Shown piece after piece: positions 6,689-13,469 of a DNA stretch of 14,043 bases. Below the pieces are notes generated by a model. It was given only the letters and a program-made list of their open reading frames with translations. It ran no database searches and was not told the DNA's origin. This DNA is from Candidatus Thalassarchaeaceae archaeon (GTDB lineage: Archaea; Thermoplasmatota; Poseidoniia; Poseidoniales; Thalassarchaeaceae), in NCBI GenBank assembly GCA_030747475.1, contig JASLKO010000021.1, positions 1 to 14,043 on the forward strand, in the 5' to 3' direction. Each line of letters begins with the position of its first letter. Position 1 is the first letter of the stretch. A program made the translations under genes and the position numbers.

Positions 6689-8974
6689 ATGTCGGAGGAA
6701 CAATTCCGCAAAGATGCGTTGGAATATCATTCAGCGAACCCTCCGGGAAAAATCACCGTGATCCCAACCAAGCCACATTCCACACAGCGGGAGCTTTCTC
6801 TTGCATATTCACCCGGTGTCGCTTATCCCTGTCTAGAAATTGAGAAGGATCCTCGCAAAGCAATGGAGTACACATCGCGTGCAAACCTGGTCGCTGTCAT
6901 CTCTAATGGAACCGCCGTTTTAGGACTTGGAAACATTGGGGCATTGGCGGGGAAACCTGTAATGGAAGGCAAAGGTTTGCTGTTCAAAGCATTTGCAGAC
7001 ATCGATGTTTTTGACATTGAAGTGGACACGGAAGACATTGACGAATTTGTTGAAACTGTCAAGCGGATTGCGCCTACTTTTGGTGGCATCAACCTCGAAG
7101 ATATCAAGGCGCCTGAGTGCTTTGAAATCGAAAGGAGATTGGTCAAGGAACTTGACATCCCCGTAATGCATGATGATCAACATGGTACGGCGATTATTTC
7201 GGGGGCGGCACTTCTCAATGGCCTTGAGATTACGAGTAAAAAAATCGGTCAAGTCAAAGTGGTTGTCTCTGGAGCGGGTGCTTCTGCTCTGTCTTGTGCT
7301 GAACATTATATTCGGCTCGGTGTCAGAAAAGAGAATCTCCTAATCTGTGATTCTGGCGGCATCATGACAAAAAAACGCAAGGATGCTGGTGAATTAAATC
7401 GCTACAAGGCAAAATTTGCACAAGATATTCCAGAAGGGGGGCTTGGTGATGCCCTCGTGGGTGCAGACGTATTCCTCGGATTGTCAAAAGGTGGTATCGT
7501 ATCTGGTTCTATGATTGCAAAGATGGCTGCAAATCCGCTAATTTTTGCTTTGGCCAACCCCACGCCTGAGATTATGCCAGAAGAGGTTGCAGCAGTTCGA
7601 GATGATGCGATTATGGCGACTGGTCGTTCGGATTATCCAAATCAAATCAACAACGTTCTAGGATTCCCGTATATCTTTCGCGGAGCACTAGATGTTCAAG
7701 CCGATGAAATTACTGAAGGCATGAAAATGGCTGCGACAATGGCCTTGGCTAATCTTGCAAAAGAACCTGTGCCCGACGATGTTGCTGCAGCATATGGTGG
7801 GGCGAAAATTCAGTTCGGACCAGATTACTTAATTCCAAAACCATTCGATGCAAGGGTATTGATTTGGGAGGCTAGTGCCGTTGCTGAGGCTGCAGTTGCG
7901 GAGGGTATGGTCTCTACAGAGGTTGCAAAATCATTTGATGTTGACCAGTACAGAAATCAACTTGAGGCTCGATTGGGACTTACAAGATCAATCATGAGAG
8001 GAGTGATTGAAAGAGCAGGGAGGCATCGACAGAGAATCGTCTTCACAGAAGGTGACCACCCCACGATGCTCAAAGCCGCCGCTCAATGTATTCAAGAGCG
8101 GATTTGCTTCCCTGTTTTACTTGGCCGATCGCATGAGATTGCGGCTGCCAAGGAAGCCTTAGGACTGGATTTTGAATGTGAGGAAATTGATCCTCGAGAA
8201 GACCCTCGCAGACGCAGTACTTACATGGAAGCCCTTCAGGAAAAACGTGGACGAAAGGGTGTGACCAAGACGGATGCAAAGCGGTTGTTGAAATCTCGTG
8301 TATGGTTTGGATCAATGATGGTTGAAATGGGTGATGCGGATGGTATTATCGGAGGGATTTCTCGTGATTATCCTGAATTCTTGAAGCCGTGTTTAGCAAC
8401 GATTGGGATGGATGAAGATGCGCATCGTGTCGTTGGTACATACATGATGACAATCAAAGGACAATTGATGTTCATTGGTGATGCGACAATTAACATCTAT
8501 CCGGATGCGAGGACTCTAGCTGAAATCGCTGTTCAGACCGCAAAGGTTGCAAAACGATTTGGAATAGAGCCAAAGGTTGCATTACTATCGTTCTCTAACT
8601 TTGGTTCATCCAGTCAATACCGCAGTGAGCGGATTGAAGATTCACTTGAAATGGCTCGGGAATTAGATCCTGAACTCATCATCGATGGACCCATGCAAGC
8701 AGATACTGCTCTCATTCCCAGCATACAAGAACAATATCCATTCATGTCACTTGGTGGCCCGGCAAACGTGTTGGTTTGTCCGAATCTTGCTGCAGCGAAT
8801 ATTTCATACAAATTGTTGCAGAGATTGGGGGGTGCGGAAATGACTGGACCCATTCTTGAGGGGATGGCGAAACCGGTTCATGTTTTGCAGAGAGAAGATG
8901 GGGTTCGAGATGTCGTGCACATGGCTGCCATTTGTGCGGTGGATGCACAACGTCATAGTCGCGCAAATCTTTGA
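6689..8974 (+). CDS. maeB: Malic enzyme-phosphotransacetylase fusion (MaeB type)
   Basis: A 761-residue cytoplasmic enzyme that oxidatively decarboxylates malate to pyruvate and CO2 with reduction of NAD(P). Length and order match bacterial MaeB (about 759 residues). Residues 1-425 are the malic enzyme: catalytic Tyr40 (AYSPGV), Lys95 (PVMEGK), metal ligands in NLEDIKAPE (135-143) and HDDQHGT (161-167), and the dinucleotide-binding turn SGAGASA (194-200). FALANPTPEI (286-295) and TGRSDYPNQINNVLGFP (311-327) are further family signatures. Residues about 430-761 are a phosphotransacetylase-like domain with LLSFSNFGSSS (632-642). In studied MaeB fusions this domain does not make acetyl phosphate but senses acetyl-CoA; that is assumed here. 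NADP versus NAD preference cannot be read safely. It is followed after 9 nt by a PLP decarboxylase gene, suggesting co-transcription. An in-frame TTG at 6662 would add nine residues but is less likely. Confidence 0.96.
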   Translation: MSEEQFRKDALEYHSANPPGKITVIPTKPHSTQRELSLAYSPGVAYPCLEIEKDPRKAMEYTSRANLVAVISNGTAVLGLGNIGALAGKPVMEGKGLLFKAFADIDVFDIEVDTEDIDEFVETVKRIAPTFGGINLEDIKAPECFEIERRLVKELDIPVMHDDQHGTAIISGAALLNGLEITSKKIGQVKVVVSGAGASALSCAEHYIRLGVRKENLLICDSGGIMTKKRKDAGELNRYKAKFAQDIPEGGLGDALVGADVFLGLSKGGIVSGSMIAKMAANPLIFALANPTPEIMPEEVAAVRDDAIMATGRSDYPNQINNVLGFPYIFRGALDVQADEITEGMKMAATMALANLAKEPVPDDVAAAYGGAKIQFGPDYLIPKPFDARVLIWEASAVAEAAVAEGMVSTEVAKSFDVDQYRNQLEARLGLTRSIMRGVIERAGRHRQRIVFTEGDHPTMLKAAAQCIQERICFPVLLGRSHEIAAAKEALGLDFECEEIDPREDPRRRSTYMEALQEKRGRKGVTKTDAKRLLKSRVWFGSMMVEMGDADGIIGGISRDYPEFLKPCLATIGMDEDAHRVVGTYMMTIKGQLMFIGDATINIYPDARTLAEIAVQTAKVAKRFGIEPKVALLSFSNFGSSSQYRSERIEDSLEMARELDPELIIDGPMQADTALIPSIQEQYPFMSLGGPANVLVCPNLAAANISYKLLQRLGGAEMTGPILEGMAKPVHVLQREDGVRDVVHMAAICAVDAQRHSRANL

Positions 8975-8978
8975 GGGA
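8973..8978 (+). promoter_or_regulatory. Shine-Dalgarno site of the decarboxylase gene, overlapping the maeB stop
   Basis: GAGGGA sits 5 nt before the ATG at 8984 and shares its first two bases with the maeB TGA stop. This is typical of translational coupling inside an operon. Confidence 0.6.
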
Positions 8979-8983
8979 TTGCG

Positions 8984-10420
8984 ATGAGTGAAAACCAATT
9001 ACTCGAAGGTGTCTTTGAAATTGTACGGGAGCACTATCGAAATCGTGCGAATCGTGAACTACCGATACGCACCTGGAGAACGCCTGAGGAACTTGCAGAA
9101 ATTTTGGATGTCGCTGTTGGTTCTGAGGGAGTTGGTGTCGATCAAATGCTCAACTCAATCAATGCCTACCTTTCTGAGTGTGTGAAAACACAGCACCCAC
9201 ATTTTTTGCAGCCACTTTGGGGTGGTCTTTCCGAAGCAGGTTTGGCGGGAGAAATTGCAACGGTATTGTCAAACACAAGTATCTACACTTGGGAAATTGC
9301 ACCTGCTGCAACAATTGTCGAAAAGGAAATGATTGCGTCATTGGGGGTGTTAACCGGTTGGGGTCAGGTCGATGGGACCTTTACCAGTGGTGGATCAAAT
9401 TCCAATATGTTGGCACTTCTTCTCGCACGCGATAAAGTCATTCCAAATGCCATGAAAGAGGGGGTTGACGGGACTAAATTAGCCGTTTTTGTTTCCGCTG
9501 AATCCCATTATTCACTGTTAATGTCTGCCCATGTCCTAGGCATCGGAATGGACGGAGTCATCAAAGTAGAGACAGATGAAATGGGTCGAATGAAACCTGC
9601 AATGTTGCGAACAGAAATCGAGAAAATAAAGGGATCTGGAAGAAGGCCATTTTGTGTGGTTGCCACAGCAGGAACCACCGTCAGGGGTGCGTTTGATTCA
9701 ATCGATGAGCTTGCAGATGTTTGTCAAGATGAAAATTTGTGGCTTCATGTTGATGCTGCATTGGGGGCGCCTTGTCTCTTTTCGGAACGCTTCAAACATC
9801 TAATGAGTGGCATCGAAAGAGCCGACAGCCTCACATGGGATCCACACAAATTGATGGGGGTGCCACTGACCTGTTCTGCACTACTAACACCTCATCTTGG
9901 AGCCCTAAACAATACCTGTTCATACATCAAATCCGCACATTACCTATTCCATGAACCTGGTGAAGAATATGACTTGGGGAGAAAAAGTCTCCAATGTGGT
10001 CGAAGAGTAGATGCGCTGAAATTGTGGATTGAATGGAAATCTTGTGGGACATCAGGATGGAGTAAACGCGTCGATGAATATGTTGACTTGGCCATTGAAC
10101 TTGAACAACTTGTGAATGAAAATCCAAGTCTTCAATTGATGACTGAGCGAATGTTCACAAATGTCTGTCTAAGACATAAGGGGTCACCTGATGGTGGCGA
10201 TGTGAATCTTTTCAATGAAAAATTACGACAAAAAATGGTCCGAGATGGGCGATTTATGGTCAGTATAGCAAAGATTGGCAACGATACTGTATTGCGTCCA
10301 GTCATCTGTAATCCTGCAATCGATTCTCAAAGTTTGAAGTCTTTCATCGAAGAAATTTGCAAGATTGGTGACCAGTTGATCAAGGGCGATGATATGGGGA
10401 GCCGCGTTCAATCTCACTAG
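8984..10420 (+). CDS. Group II PLP-dependent amino-acid decarboxylase (glutamate / cysteine-sulfinate type)
   Basis: A 478-residue cytoplasmic enzyme of the PLP decarboxylase family that includes glutamate, aspartate and cysteine-sulfinate decarboxylases. Visible signatures are HPHFLQPLWGG (71-81), NTSIYTWEIAP (97-107), the cofactor phosphate-binding FTSGGSNSN (133-141), His175 (ESHYSLL) stacking on PLP, HVDAALGAP with Asp257, the Schiff-base Lys289 in DPHKLMGVPLTCSAL, QCGRRVDALKLWIEWK (337-352) and late FTNVCLR (391-397). The long match through the last three blocks resembles animal GAD and CSAD more than aromatic or histidine decarboxylases. Likely products are GABA, beta-alanine or hypotaurine. 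The substrate loop (LQPL where relatives have FNQL) is atypical, so the substrate is open. It follows maeB by 9 nt. The last 13 codons overlap the 3' end of rlmH on the other strand. Confidence 0.9.
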   Translation: MSENQLLEGVFEIVREHYRNRANRELPIRTWRTPEELAEILDVAVGSEGVGVDQMLNSINAYLSECVKTQHPHFLQPLWGGLSEAGLAGEIATVLSNTSIYTWEIAPAATIVEKEMIASLGVLTGWGQVDGTFTSGGSNSNMLALLLARDKVIPNAMKEGVDGTKLAVFVSAESHYSLLMSAHVLGIGMDGVIKVETDEMGRMKPAMLRTEIEKIKGSGRRPFCVVATAGTTVRGAFDSIDELADVCQDENLWLHVDAALGAPCLFSERFKHLMSGIERADSLTWDPHKLMGVPLTCSALLTPHLGALNNTCSYIKSAHYLFHEPGEEYDLGRKSLQCGRRVDALKLWIEWKSCGTSGWSKRVDEYVDLAIELEQLVNENPSLQLMTERMFTNVCLRHKGSPDGGDVNLFNEKLRQKMVRDGRFMVSIAKIGNDTVLRPVICNPAIDSQSLKSFIEEICKIGDQLIKGDDMGSRVQSH

Positions 10421-10817
10421 CCCGATAAAGTTGCTCTAATAAGACAACTGCGGCCATTTCATAGGTCATTGTTAACGGCCCAAGAGAGATTGAATCACAG
10501 CCATCTAATGCTGTTGAACTGAACCCGTCAACCGGGCCAATTGCCAAGTGGGTCGTTTGATTGGAAAGGCGCCATTGTTTCCAATTCCCAAGCATCCATT
10601 CAGTTGTTCCACTTTTGCCATTCTCATCGAGAAGAATTAAATTTCCATTTGATGATGATTCAATCAGTTTTGCAATATATTGTTCATGATCGAGTTTTTC
10701 AGAATGTGCGACAAGGGTGACACCTCGGCCTGCCAAGCGGGTTGCATATTTGTCGATAAGATGTGAATATCCCTTCTCTCGTGCCCTACCATGGGTGTGC
10801 ACGATGATGCGGGCCAT
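10380..10817 (-). CDS. rlmH: 23S rRNA (pseudouridine1915-N3)-methyltransferase RlmH
   Basis: A 145-residue SPOUT-class methyltransferase (E. coli RlmH has 155) that methylates a pseudouridine in helix 69 of large-subunit rRNA using S-adenosylmethionine. Evidence is the knotted C-terminal half: LILLDENGKSGTTEWM, the glycine loop LAIGPVDGFS, SLGPLTMTYEMAAVVLLEQLYRA and the terminal RGSPYHRP, where the RxxPYH end is characteristic of the family. The loop reads GPVDG where bacteria usually have GGPEG. The ATG at 10817 (MARIIVHTHGRAREKG) gives the usual N-terminus; a TTG at 10910 would add 31 unsupported residues and run into the divergent gene. No clear Shine-Dalgarno site precedes it. Its stop lies inside the decarboxylase gene, giving a 41-bp tail-to-tail overlap. 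RlmH is mainly bacterial but occurs in some archaea. Confidence 0.9.
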   Translation of the reverse strand: MARIIVHTHGRAREKGYSHLIDKYATRLAGRGVTLVAHSEKLDHEQYIAKLIESSSNGNLILLDENGKSGTTEWMLGNWKQWRLSNQTTHLAIGPVDGFSSTALDGCDSISLGPLTMTYEMAAVVLLEQLYRASEIERGSPYHRP

Positions 10818-10890
10818 GATGTGGCGCGAGGGTGAAACAACATCAGGATTGGGGCGAAGACTCAAGGAGTATGTCCACTGAAGGGCAAGT

Positions 10891-11235
10891 ATGGGTTGGT
10901 GGCCATTCAAGCGTCAGAAGAAACCACTCATTGATGACCCACACATCAAGGGAACTCGTGTTTGGTTGACCGATTTACGTGAATTGTGCGAATTGTACTT
11001 TGACAATCATGTGGAAGGTCAAAGGCGAATTGCAGAAATGCAAATTGAATGGAAGGATGCAAGTGCAGAAGGTGAGGTCGAAAAAGAACTCTTGGAGGGA
11101 CTTGAGCGGAGGGCTTTCCGTCTAATGCGCGCAAATGCAGAAGATTGGTTGACTTGGTTAGACAATGAAGAATTCTGGCAGCCAGGATGGCGTGGTGATG
11201 ATGGCGAACCCAGCGGTCAGTCTGGAATGAATTGA
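10891..11235 (+). CDS. Unknown Trp-rich small protein
   Basis: 114 residues, family not recognised. The N-terminus is basic with two adjacent Trp (MGWWPFKRQKK). The middle (about 25-92) looks helical and strongly acidic/basic alternating (ELCELYFDNHVEGQRRIAEM and onward to LMRANAEDWLTWLDNEE), and the tail is Gly/Ser/Asp rich and probably disordered. Eight Trp in 114 residues (3, 4, 25, 54, 86, 89, 96, 100) is high for a soluble protein. No signal peptide or transmembrane helix is seen; the WWPFKRQKK start might touch a membrane surface. AAGGG 5 nt before the ATG supports the start. Its TGA overlaps the TTG start of the next gene (TTGA), so the two are likely co-translated and may act together. 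It is divergent from rlmH with a 73-bp gap. Confidence 0.75.
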   Translation: MGWWPFKRQKKPLIDDPHIKGTRVWLTDLRELCELYFDNHVEGQRRIAEMQIEWKDASAEGEVEKELLEGLERRAFRLMRANAEDWLTWLDNEEFWQPGWRGDDGEPSGQSGMN

Positions 11236-11975
11236 ATACCGTGAAGGCTGCGCATTGGTTCATGTGGGGTTGGGTTGCCTTTCTAGGTGGGACTTCGATC
11301 ATGCTATTGTGGATGAGTCGCGCCCAGCCTTTTCCTGAAATTGGAGGAAGGTGGGGCTGGGTGATGCTGAGCATTGCCGGCATCTTGGCAATCTCAGTAA
11401 CATCTCCCCGTGAAATGAATCCAAATGTCCCTGCGATTACTGCTGGACTGATTGGTGGGCTTGGTATTGTTGTGGGCGCAATCCACGATCGACGAAAGCA
11501 AGATGTCATTTTGGCACCATTTGCAGGAATGTGGTTTGTCGCTGCAACTGTAACCGCCCTCACTGATGGATGGAGTGTTTACAGCCAAAATGAACAATGG
11601 GTCGGTTTTGTATTGGCAACGGTGGTGATTTTTCTGGAAATTTTCCTATTTTGGAAGGGGTTGGTCATCGGCGTCCAGGGAATTTCCTGGTCTCAAGCGG
11701 CATTGCGACAACTGGATCGAGGGCTGCTTGAGGGGGAGCGAGGAGCAATCTCCATGTTTGAGAAATCGTGGAGTGTCGATGAATCCTGGCTTGATGCGAT
11801 GAGTCATTCAGCATTGGTCCGGATTCATAGATTCCAAGGAAATTCAAAGGCTGAAAAGAAACATGCTGACCTACTAGAGAGGTTGGGTGGCGAGGACTCA
11901 GTAGAAAAGGCCTGGTTGGAAAAGGTCGATTCGTGCCTAAAGCGACTCAATACACCGTTTACTGAAGAAGAATAG
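11232..11975 (+). CDS. Unknown five-helix membrane protein with helical, TPR-like cytoplasmic tail
   Basis: 247 residues, family not recognised. About five hydrophobic segments are visible at 7-28, 41-58, 66-84, 92-110 and 122-146. They are followed by a soluble helical tail (151-247) containing ALRQLDRGLLEGERGAISMF and WLDAMSHSALVRIHRFQGN, whose Ala/Leu spacing and paired-helix look resemble tetratricopeptide repeats. A basic HDRRKQ loop after the third helix suggests that loop is cytoplasmic. The start shown is a TTG that overlaps the previous gene's TGA; a GTG at 11241 in the same frame is an alternative and changes only three residues. With the upstream Trp-rich protein it forms a two-gene unit. 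A membrane scaffold that recruits partners through its tail would fit, but this is inference. Confidence 0.75.
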   Translation: MNTVKAAHWFMWGWVAFLGGTSIMLLWMSRAQPFPEIGGRWGWVMLSIAGILAISVTSPREMNPNVPAITAGLIGGLGIVVGAIHDRRKQDVILAPFAGMWFVAATVTALTDGWSVYSQNEQWVGFVLATVVIFLEIFLFWKGLVIGVQGISWSQAALRQLDRGLLEGERGAISMFEKSWSVDESWLDAMSHSALVRIHRFQGNSKAEKKHADLLERLGGEDSVEKAWLEKVDSCLKRLNTPFTEEE

Positions 11976-11996
11976 GTCTCAAAACAATGGGACCTA
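11973..11996 (+). terminator. Weak hairpin just after the membrane-protein gene
   Basis: TAGGTCTC and GGGACCTA can pair (8 bp with one G-T pair) around an 8-nt loop, starting at the TAG stop codon. No T-run follows, so it is not a standard intrinsic terminator. It may stabilise the 3' end or be chance. Confidence 0.25.
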
Positions 11997-12002
11997 GGGG
12001 GG

Positions 12003-12014
12003 TGCTCTAGAGCA
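12003..12014. promoter_or_regulatory. 12-bp palindrome upstream of a TATA-like box
   Basis: TGCTCTAGAGCA is an exact inverted repeat directly before the AT-rich box at 12017-12024. The position fits an operator or BRE-proximal site for the small membrane-protein gene. Chance occurrence cannot be excluded at this length. Confidence 0.3.
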
Positions 12015-12016
12015 TC

Positions 12017-12024
12017 TTAAATAT
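12017..12024 (+). promoter_or_regulatory. TATA-like box for the 12055 gene
   Basis: TTAAATAT lies 30 bp before the ATG at 12055, so transcription would start close to the start codon with a very short leader, as is common in archaea. The surrounding 79-bp gap is otherwise free of genes. Confidence 0.4.
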
Positions 12025-12054
12025 CTCGGATGATAATTTCAGTGTGGTGATGCA

Positions 12055-12321
12055 ATGTCAATAAAAAGATGGGATGACATTAGCACGAAGGTGTGTTGGG
12101 CTGCGATTTTCATTTGGTTCGGGGCAAATTTACTCTCACAAGCGGTTTATCTGGGATTTAATGGGGTGCCTTACGATGCAAATCAAATGCTATTGAGTTT
12201 AGGGAATTGGTACTGGCTTTGCGTGGCAATTGAGCTATGTGTCTGGATAATTTTCGGGTCGATGGTTGTCAAGAAATTCAAGATCTCATCTCTTGATGAT
12301 TCCGTTGTCGAGAGTGCATGA
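12055..12321 (+). CDS. Unknown small two-helix membrane protein
   Basis: 88 residues, family not recognised. Two hydrophobic helices are clear at about 12-33 (KVCWAAIFIWFGANLLSQAV) and 53-72 (YWLCVAIELCVWIIFGSMV), joined by a polar loop with VPYDANQM. The end of the second helix is followed by KKFK and an acidic tail, so both ends are probably cytoplasmic. A GGTGAT run 3 nt before the ATG may act as ribosome-binding site. It has its own TATA-like box and follows the five-helix membrane protein by 79 bp, so it may be a separate transcript or an internal promoter of the same rightward cluster. The adenosyltransferase gene follows after 41 bp. No function can be assigned. Confidence 0.7.
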   Translation: MSIKRWDDISTKVCWAAIFIWFGANLLSQAVYLGFNGVPYDANQMLLSLGNWYWLCVAIELCVWIIFGSMVVKKFKISSLDDSVVESA

Positions 12322-12362
12322 TATAGCGAAAGACCCATGTTCAGAGTCGGTGCCCGAGGGGC

Positions 12363-13001
12363 ATGGTTCGAATCACCAAGGTCCATACCGGCAACGGCGA
12401 TCGTGGAGAGACCTCCCTTGCATCGGGAGAACGTGTCTCCAAATGTGATCCAAGAGTAGATTTCTATGGAACAATCGATGAGCTCAATTCTATTATTGGT
12501 ATGGTTCGTGCTGAATTAGATCGAATGGATACCCATCATGATGATGGTGGCGCCAGAGCAACGGTAAGGACTGTCAAGATTCAGGGTGAAAGCAAATTGG
12601 CCCTCCTTCAACAGGAGCTGTTTGATATTGGTGGCGAGGCGGCATTTTTGCCAGACCATGTACCGGCTGCGATGACTGTGATTGAACAATCTCAAGCGGA
12701 TCGGCTTTGTGCAGAAATGGATGCTTGGACTGAAGATTTAACCCCCCTGGAATCATTTATTTTACCAGCGGGTTGTCCGTTCATCGCAACCATGCATTTG
12801 GCTAGAACTGTTACTCGACGTGTAGAAAGAGCGGCCCTACGATTAAGAGAAACTGAAGGGAATGAGTCGGTGCGAGATGTTGTCATCGCGTATCTAAATC
12901 GACTTTCAGATTGGTTCTTTGTCTTTATTCGCTGGTCAACGATGACCCTTGGAGGCGATGAGACGCTATGGGTCCCATTGGGCAAACGAAATTTGAGCTA
13001 A
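12363..13001 (+). CDS. pduO: PduO-type ATP:cob(I)alamin adenosyltransferase
   Basis: A 212-residue cytoplasmic enzyme that transfers the adenosyl group of ATP to cob(I)alamin, making adenosylcobalamin for B12-dependent mutases or reductases. Signatures run in order: the ATP-binding TKVHTGNGDRGETSL (5-19), YGTIDELNS (35-43), LLQQELFDIGGEAAF (81-95), SFILPAGCPF (131-140), HLARTVTRRVERA (145-157) and YLNRLSDWFFVFIRW (177-191). Arg152/153/156 and Asn179 sit in the usual catalytic helices. An acidic insert (about 56-75, including HHDDGG) lengthens the loop after the second helix compared with short family members. The ATG at 12363 gives the normal N-terminus. A GAGGGG run ends 1 nt before it, too close for a good ribosome-binding site. 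The TAA stop interlocks with the stop of the opposing Nudix gene. No B12 biosynthesis or B12-using gene is visible nearby. Confidence 0.93.
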   Translation: MVRITKVHTGNGDRGETSLASGERVSKCDPRVDFYGTIDELNSIIGMVRAELDRMDTHHDDGGARATVRTVKIQGESKLALLQQELFDIGGEAAFLPDHVPAAMTVIEQSQADRLCAEMDAWTEDLTPLESFILPAGCPFIATMHLARTVTRRVERAALRLRETEGNESVRDVVIAYLNRLSDWFFVFIRWSTMTLGGDETLWVPLGKRNLS

Positions 13002-13411
13002 GATTCTCTGCCCAGTGCTCGTAATTGTGCGCGGGCTCCTCGCAACACTTCCTTACTCTGATCAAAGTCCAATTGATTCTCTGCATCGTCCCATTCTAAC
13101 CACATGAAATTCCGGTGCTCGTGACTCAATTTGATATCATATTCTTCGGTTTCACCAATGAACCAGAACACCTCTTTCTCTACTTTTCGACCTTTTCGAT
13201 TGAATGTGTAAAACGTTCTCATACGCCAATCTTCGAGCATTTCTACGTCTGAAATCCCAGTTTCTTCTTCCAATTCGCGTAAGGCAGTCTGTTGATATAC
13301 ACCATCTTTGGCCTCATAATGTCCTTTTGGAAATCCCCAGTGGCCTTGTGGATACTGCAACAACAAGACGCTGCCGAAGTTCACCAACACGACACCGCAG
13401 GAGGTCTCCAT
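12998..13411 (-). CDS. Nudix hydrolase, diadenosine-tetraphosphatase-like
   Basis: 137 residues from the ATG at 13411. It probably hydrolyses dinucleoside polyphosphates or related nucleotides with Mg2+. The N-terminus METSCGVVLV and the block HWGFPKGHYEAKDG resemble the NUDT2 / Ap4A hydrolase group, and the Nudix helix RELEEETGI (45-53) keeps Arg45, Glu46, Glu49 and Glu50 for metal binding. HEHRNFMWLEWDDA (98-110 region) is the usual late strand. The box is one residue longer than the consensus between GH and RE, and the usual Glu eight residues before Arg45 is a Gly. An earlier ATG at 13450 (or TTG at 13453) would add 13-14 residues; the family N-terminus favours 13411. It is convergent with the adenosyltransferase gene and divergent from the DHH gene. 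Confidence 0.88.
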   Translation of the reverse strand: METSCGVVLVNFGSVLLLQYPQGHWGFPKGHYEAKDGVYQQTALRELEEETGISDVEMLEDWRMRTFYTFNRKGRKVEKEVFWFIGETEEYDIKLSHEHRNFMWLEWDDAENQLDFDQSKEVLRGARAQLRALGRES

Positions 13412-13469
13412 GAACCTTGAATGGGAGAGCGCTACAAATTCGTTGCGCATCAACAGCGTGCTCAGTCAC

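Noticed and set aside
6547..6843. 98-codon plus-strand frame in the maeB leader
   Set aside because: It overlaps the conserved maeB N-terminus in another frame and has no ribosome-binding site or recognisable content.
8027..8974. Active phosphotransacetylase making acetyl phosphate
   Set aside because: The domain is fused to malic enzyme as in MaeB, where it is known as a regulatory acetyl-CoA-binding domain, so an independent enzyme activity is not claimed.
10946..11563. 205-codon minus-strand open frame
   Set aside because: It lies antisense across two plus-strand genes that have coupled start/stop and clear membrane helices. Its product is His/Pro/Ser rich with no domain, typical of a shadow.
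12345..12385. T-loop-like GGTTCGAATC suggesting a tRNA
   Set aside because: The flanking bases do not pair into a T-stem or acceptor stem, and the stretch is the start of the adenosyltransferase gene.
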